Shown here in pieces: positions 57,730 through 64,000 of a stretch of DNA of 64,000 bases. Positions within the stretch are counted from its first letter, which is position 1. Every line of letters begins with the position of its first letter. A program made the position numbers and the translations under genes. A model generated the notes under the pieces. That model searched no databases. It had not been told where the DNA came from and saw only the letters and a list, made by a program, of their open reading frames with translations. The DNA is from Psoroptes ovis (Eukaryota > Arthropoda > Arachnida > Sarcoptiformes > Psoroptidae). Location: the NCBI GenBank assembly GCA_002943765.1, contig PQWQ01000004.1, positions 1,302,001 to 1,366,000 on the forward strand, given 5' to 3'.

Positions 57730-57756
57730 AAAAAAAAAAAAAAAAAAAAAAAAAAA
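57730..57756. repeat. Poly(A) run of 27
   Basis: Twenty-seven consecutive A on the plus strand, the longest homopolymer in the window. The sequence before it shows no recognisable retrocopied gene. Confidence 0.9.
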
Positions 57757-60700
57757 CTCAAAAGTAAAACTTGATTTTGCTTTGTTTTATTATTTGGTTT
57801 TCAAGTAATAATGATGATAATAATAGCCAAAAATATTATTCATTCATTTATTTATTCACTGTATCTCTATGTGTGTGTGTAAATTCATTTCTCCATTTAT
57901 CCATTTATTTAGTAGCTACACATACATAGATGATAATAAATGATACCATTGGGACCGCAAACACATATACGAAAAAACACAGTGATGATAATATTTTGAG
58001 TTGTAAAAAGCTTGAAAGCAATAAGCAAATAAATGCGAATCACTATTGAGCAATTTTGGATCATTTTCATTTTCATTCTTTTTCTTCAATTCATTCATTC
58101 ATTTAGTTCAAAATTCACTCATTGAATTGAATTGAAGCATCAAAAAAGATGCGTAAAAATTTTTGAAAAAAATATTTATTCATCTATTTATTTATTAAAA
58201 CTCATATATATTTACATATTTGTATTTAAATAAATATTTTTTCATATTAATTTTGCACTGAATAATAATATCAATATATAAACATTCTGTGCAATGTTTG
58301 AATGATGATTTTCAATATGAAATCATATGTATTCATTTTTTACTCTTATAAATGATAATAATAATAATAATAATGAGAATAACACAGAATATTCCTCGTT
58401 TGTGTATTTGTAATATTCTTTGAAAATTCAAAATTTCAAACAGTTTCAAACTTTGTTTATTCGCACTTATTCGTTTATTTACTGACAAAGACTACAATAA
58501 CCATATATACGCACTTTTAAGCCATTACGCCCATACACGCTTATGCTCGAACACTTTATGGACCCTTGTAATATTCTTCCATTTATCCCGTGTAAATAGC
58601 TTTGTAACCATTTGTTTATTCAAGATTTTTTCCTCATTCGTTGTTTTGAGAAAACACCCCCCTCCCCACAACTAAAGCATCCGACAAACCATTAGTTACT
58701 TAATTTGTGTGAAAATAAATGAATGGATGGTTATTAGCCTTTGAATTTCAGTTGTTTTCTGCCAATTTTCAAAGGTTTTTAAAGGTTTTGTTCTCCTTCT
58801 CTTTGCGCTTATTCTTATTCGTAATGTTCGTATTGGGGATTCTTGTCAAATTAGATTATTAGCATTATTATTATTATTGTAATGTATTTATGGTGAATAT
58901 TTATTTCATCAGATTCCAGAACACAGCTGAACATTCAAATTAACAGCCAAACATTGTGTGTGTGTGTTGGTGTGAGAGTGTGATTTAAATTATTTACCAT
59001 TCGTTGAAAACAATTCTGTTCATTTCTATTTTCAATTAATACTTGGTGGTTAATACTCTGATTTTAAATTCATTTTGACCTTTGAACTTTTTGAAATTAA
59101 AATTAATGGAAATAATTTTTAAAAAAATAATGGAAATTCATTACTGTTTGAAAAACGCCCAATGATATTTAAAAGTATTTTTCTCTGTTTCTGTGTATTT
59201 CAATTCACATTATTACATTCATTTTTTCTTTAAATTGTTTTTGATAATTTGCAATTAAAATATGGTCATTTGGTCGTTGGTCGTTGATGACTACACAAAT
59301 GTGATGATGTTATTTCAATGGTAAGGTTAAAGAGTGGCGAGAAAACAGTAAAAACAGGTAGACAGTGGCAAAATATCTATGTGAAATTATTATAATAATT
59401 TAAAATTTAAATCAACTGCAGCAGCCATTCATTTCGAGTTATTTTTATGTGTGGTTTAGGCGAAATTTGTGAGTTTGTGTGTTTGAATTATGAATGAATG
59501 GATGAATAAATACCGAAATAATTTAATTCAATTTTTCAGGGATTTTTTTGTGGTGGTGGTCAAAATTCAATTATTCACAGCAATTAATTCAGCCCGATCT
59601 CGATTCAATTCACATTTATTTGCAACCAATTTTTTTTTTGATTTATTCCTTTGATCAATGAATTTTTAATGTAAATTTGTTGATCTTCCGATTATTTCTT
59701 GTGAATATTTATTATATAACAAAAGTCCACCGGAATGAAATGCTCGCCCTAGACACCAAAGGTTATTGGGCAATTGATTGTTGAGAAAAAATTATTGAAT
59801 AAATGATTGAATATTTGATTTCTACGATTTTCAATATGAGTTTTACTTGGTGATGATTTCACAAAATATAAATTATCATTGATCCAAAAAAAATGAATTA
59901 AATTGAATTAATTAATGAATATTAAATCTAAAATTGTTGAAATTCTCATTACGGTATTCATTGTCCGGTGTCCCTACCTTAACCGATCAATAAATCATTT
60001 CTAGTCTAGCAGCCATAAATGGAGAGAAATATGACAGATATTTTTGCATTTAAAATAGTTTACGGTGAATAAATAAATTTGAAATTCATCGCCACAGCCT
60101 ATTCAACAGCCATTTAATCGTTGAAAATAGTAACTGGTGCAACTTTTTTCATAATTTTATAAAAGTTCAGGGCATCCATCGTTTCAATATCCTCAATTAC
60201 GATTCATAGTTGTCAAATTTCGATTAATCATTCAAATTTAAATGATTTGATTTGAATTTTAATTAATAATATTCAATTATGAGCAAATCTTGAACGAATT
60301 AATCAAAAAAATAATAATTATCATTGATCATTAATTTTTACCTTTAAAGATTTTTAATTTTCAAAAGGTATCGAAGAGTAATATGAGATCATCTCATGAC
60401 CATTGAATATCAGATTGATTTTGTCGTTGTTCCTGATGATAATGGTACTGGTATCAGATAGAAATCATTCATAGAACATGAATATCAGATCATATCGGCT
60501 GCTAATGAAACAAAATCATGTGAAATTGTGCGGAATTATTTGAAGAAATTATCAATTTTTAATTGTTTTTTCTTCTTATATTTCAATGTAAATTGCATTA
60601 GCATCAGCTTCTACAACATAAGACAAATGTATGAACACAAGGAAATCTTCGAAGAAAAATCATCAAATTTTGAGCATTTCATACCGGTAGATCAGATATT

Positions 60701-61827
60701 TTTCATTATTATTATCATTATTATTAGTGATAATATGATGTGATCGCTATCTTCCGGCCATATACTGTGTGAGAATTTTAGTTAAGAAAAAATTTTCAAT
60801 CATTTCGATTGAAATCATTTTCAAATTGAAAAAGATTATAACGAATTTTTCCGATTCAAAATTCAATTGAAAATTCAAATATCATTTCATATGTGTTTGC
60901 ATTGACCTTTTCTTCAATCAGTGGTGGTGGTGGTGGGAAAAATTTGTTTTTATTATTATTATTTTTAAAAATGATAAGAAATCATACGAAACTATCCAAA
61001 AAACATTGTCTTGAAATTTCCAAAGATATTTCTTTAACGAAATTCCATTTAGAATTGACCGATAACCGATCGATAATTGATTCGTTATGTGATGATGATT
61101 AAGCACATAAGGATTAAACTTTTGCTCAAGACAAGCCAAGACTACTTGCTTAAGAGTTGGTAGACAAATAATGGTCAATAATCAAAAGATTTACCCACCG
61201 CCATCATCATCATCATCAATATCATTGAATAGATGCAATTTGCTATCCATTCATTCAATCCATCCATTCTCTTATCCTTTGCCGATCACGATGACCACCA
61301 CGAATGATGGCTTATCAAATGGCCATCTCAAAATCTAACTTTTTCTGCCCTTTACCTGTGAACAGTGTTTGGCTGGCTGGCCAAGTTACACTACACAAAA
61401 AGCATCTAAAAAAGGATATCATACACACAAGATTAATTGATCATAGATATTCATTTATGTGTATATTCAAGTGTATTAATCTATTTATCTCTATATTCAA
61501 CATATTTGGCACCTGAAAAATTTCAATTTTTTTCCTCTTCATTTATTGCTTTGATTAAGATTAACTACTACTTAACTTTGAATCACACAGTAATCATTCA
61601 AATCATTGAATGAAATGTATGAGGAATAAATGAGAAGATGAATGAATGAATTGAAAAAAAAATTCATTTTACTAATCACATTTCATTGATCTTTGAATTT
61701 TATCATTTATTTCATTTTATTTCTTCGAAATGAAATAAATGGTGGAGAAAAAAAAATCATTTCCAATAAATTTTATTTGAAATTTTTGCATATTTATTGC
61801 AATTTGAATTCACATAATACAAGCTGT

Positions 61828-61884
61828 AACACACACACACACACACACATGAAATACAAAATACAAAATACAAAATACAAAATT
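61828..61884. repeat. (AC)n followed by 7-bp tandem repeat (AAAATAC)
   Basis: (AC)11 at 61828-61849 is followed by about four and a half copies of a 7-bp unit at 61852-61884. Confidence 0.9.
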
Positions 61885-64000
61885 TATTAACGAAAAATGC
61901 TTTTTGATTCGGGCGTAACTTGTAAATGAACGAGTGCACAGTGCAATTGAAATGAAATAAAGCAAAATTATTTATTTACAAACACAAATAAATAAATAAA
62001 CAAAGATAAATAAATTTTTGAAAAAAATGATGTGTATCTACTCTATGAGTGTTTGTGCATGTGTCTGGTTGTCCATTTGTCTATTTGAATCTCGGTGTGT
62101 GTGTGTGTGCGTTTGAATGAATTAATGAATGTGATCTTCACTCAATGAGATTATCATTTGTTTATTCAGTTAGTTATTTATTTCAATCATTATTTCACTG
62201 TATATGTTTCTCATAGACATTTGAAATTTGTATCTTCTTCTTATCCTTGTTCGTAGACGGAAAATAGTTTTAAGAAAAACAGAAAAATTCCAGAAGTATT
62301 TTTGTGTGTGTGGATGGATGTGATTATACTTACTTAATTACTCAAATTTTGAGATTTATTTATATTTTTTTCAATGAAGAAAGTATGAGAGCAAAAAAGG
62401 ATGATAATTGATTGAATGATTTCTGTCTCGTTCGTAAAATGATAATTAAAATGTATTTATTTATCCATTTTTTTGAGAATTGAAACAAGATGAAAATAAA
62501 ATACATAAATCACAGTATGGACCATTGGTCGAAAGATGGCGTATTGTTGTCTGAATTGATCAAGGTAAAAAAATGAGTGAAAACACGTGTTGTTTACCCA
62601 AGTAAATCATACGAACGAAAATGCATTGAACACAATGCAAAAGCATTGCAATACAATGCAATATAGACATCAAATCAGCACCGAGCTAATATCGAGAATA
62701 CCGAAAAAATGATGAAAATTTTAAAATTCAGTGCCATTCAAAAGCAATCGTGTGTTTCTGCGAAACCTTTGAATGTCTTCGAATGAATTGGTTGATTGAA
62801 TTTTGGTGGAATTCGCGAAATTTTTGAATGTAAAATGCACGCATACAAGCATACCATTAGTATTCACATTTATATTCAAATTCTTGAATTGAATCGTTGC
62901 TTTCCCTATTACTTTTGATAAAGTGAAATAAACTTTCACCTGACAAATGCCTGAATGACAATCACTCAAAATGATACACACAAATGATGATGACAAGTGA
63001 ACCATGACACAAGAAATGATTTTATTTTTTTTCAAAAAAATAAAATTTTTACTTTTTAAAATTCAAAATGAAATGATTATCATTATCATTATCAATATTG
63101 AAGGTTGTCATTCATTCTTTGTCGCTTGCCATTTATTTATATTTATATTTTTATTTGTCATTATATCATCATTATCATTATCATTATCATTATATCGTTA
63201 TTGTCATTATTGATCAAATTATTTATTGATATACATTGATTATTCTTCTCTAGAAATCAAAAAACAATCGAAAATAATTCAAAGAATTCTTAGTGATTCT
63301 CGTAATAAAGTCATTGAATCGTCAATATCTATCATTGATATTTGACAAATATTTACCATTCAACATTAACCATATGTTAATAATGACAATAATAATAATG
63401 AGAATAAAGAACAAGTGAATGTGACATAATGACACATGTGTACAAAGGTCAAATCTGATGATATTATTACAATCATTATTATTATCTTGAATGTTTCCGA
63501 TTGTCTTATTGTTTTTTTTCTGGCTGAAATACACCGACAAATTTTAAGGTTTTTAAGGTTTTGTTTTGTAAATTTTCAACCTTTGAAAACACCTTTAAAA
63601 TACCTTTGAATTTGCCATGAATTGCCTTAAAATGCCTCGAAAATAAAATGAAATAAACACAATATACAAGGAAATATGATGACATTTATTGAACATAAAC
63701 AAAAATATTTTATCAAATGACATACGATATGTCTGAATGAATGAATCGAGGAATGAATACAAGTGAACGATACACCCACCGATTGCCGATGTTGCCGCTT
63801 CCATCACCACCGATTTCATCAAATGATGATGATGATCATCGTGGATGATGATTGTAGATGATGATGATGAGTGAAGAAAAAATAAATGCCATTATCATTA
63901 TCATTATTATCGTTATTATTATTATATTTCACCATGTGTGGCATCTTATATCATCATATCCAGATGTGTATAATTTCGTTTTATTTTTATCATAATCATC

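Larger units (their letters stand above)
52703..64000. other. Gene-free stretch to the window end
   Basis: I find no supported gene in 11 kb: frames are short and repeat-derived. It contains one mariner MITE (55987), an inverted-repeat cluster at 55338-55383, a 27-A run, (AC)n at 54485-54505 and 61828-61849, a 7-bp tandem repeat at 61852-61884, and repeated TTTAAAGG/CCTTTAAA-type motifs near 55575, 58770 and 63550-63610. It could be a long intron or the regulatory neighbourhood of a gene beyond the edge. Confidence 0.6.

Noticed and set aside
60528..60743. 71-residue plus-strand frame in the right-hand desert
   Set aside because: It is Phe/Ile-rich, ends in an (ATT)n tract and has no splice sites or homology that support it.

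Overview
This is an AT-rich eukaryotic window, dense in AAT, GAT and CA microsatellites. The genes have very short introns (60-90 bp is common) with GT-AG borders, and their proteins carry long runs of Asn, Gln, His and Asp. The gene set (a kainate-type glutamate receptor, a Gbx/unplugged homeobox gene, a MAM/LDLa surface protein and a Golgi sulfotransferase-like protein) is that of an animal, most likely an arthropod. Compact AT-rich genes with tiny introns would fit an astigmatid mite such as a dust-mite relative, but that placement is an inference from style, not proof.

Layout. 1-4812 shows no gene. 4819-10897 is a complete, very young BEL/Pao LTR retrotransposon: 423-bp LTRs differing at about two positions, a perfect 6-bp target duplication and one intact 1685-residue polyprotein. 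10904-14390 shows no gene. About 14391-18900, minus strand, is an R1/jockey-like non-LTR retrotransposon with overlapping intact ORF1 (zinc-knuckle gag) and ORF2 (endonuclease plus reverse transcriptase). 21900-26968, plus strand, is a kainate receptor in ten visible exons; its signal-peptide exon is not seen. 31164-31644, minus strand, is an orphan exon-like ORF. 37216-38502, minus strand, is Gbx/unplugged. 39687-48681, plus strand, is a six-exon gene for a 2892-residue type I membrane protein with about 14 MAM and 5 LDLa modules. 51131-52702, plus strand, is a single-exon carbohydrate-sulfotransferase-like protein whose two cofactor motifs look damaged. 52703-64000 shows no convincing gene.

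Sixteen 79-83-bp hairpin MITEs with mariner-like ends and TA target sites are scattered through the whole window, and one 187-bp hAT-type MITE with a perfect 8-bp target duplication lies at 49567. Gbx and the MAM gene are divergent, with about 1.2 kb between their start codons. The genes share no pathway that can be read from the sequence, although three of the four encode neural or cell-surface/secretory functions.

Most notable points: the mariner hairpin family; a histidine (CAT) at the Q/R pore site of the kainate receptor; loss of both PAPS-binding signatures in the sulfotransferase-like protein; two candidate in-phase extra terminal exons for Gbx; and a perfect 12-bp TALE-homeodomain dimer palindrome at 29925.
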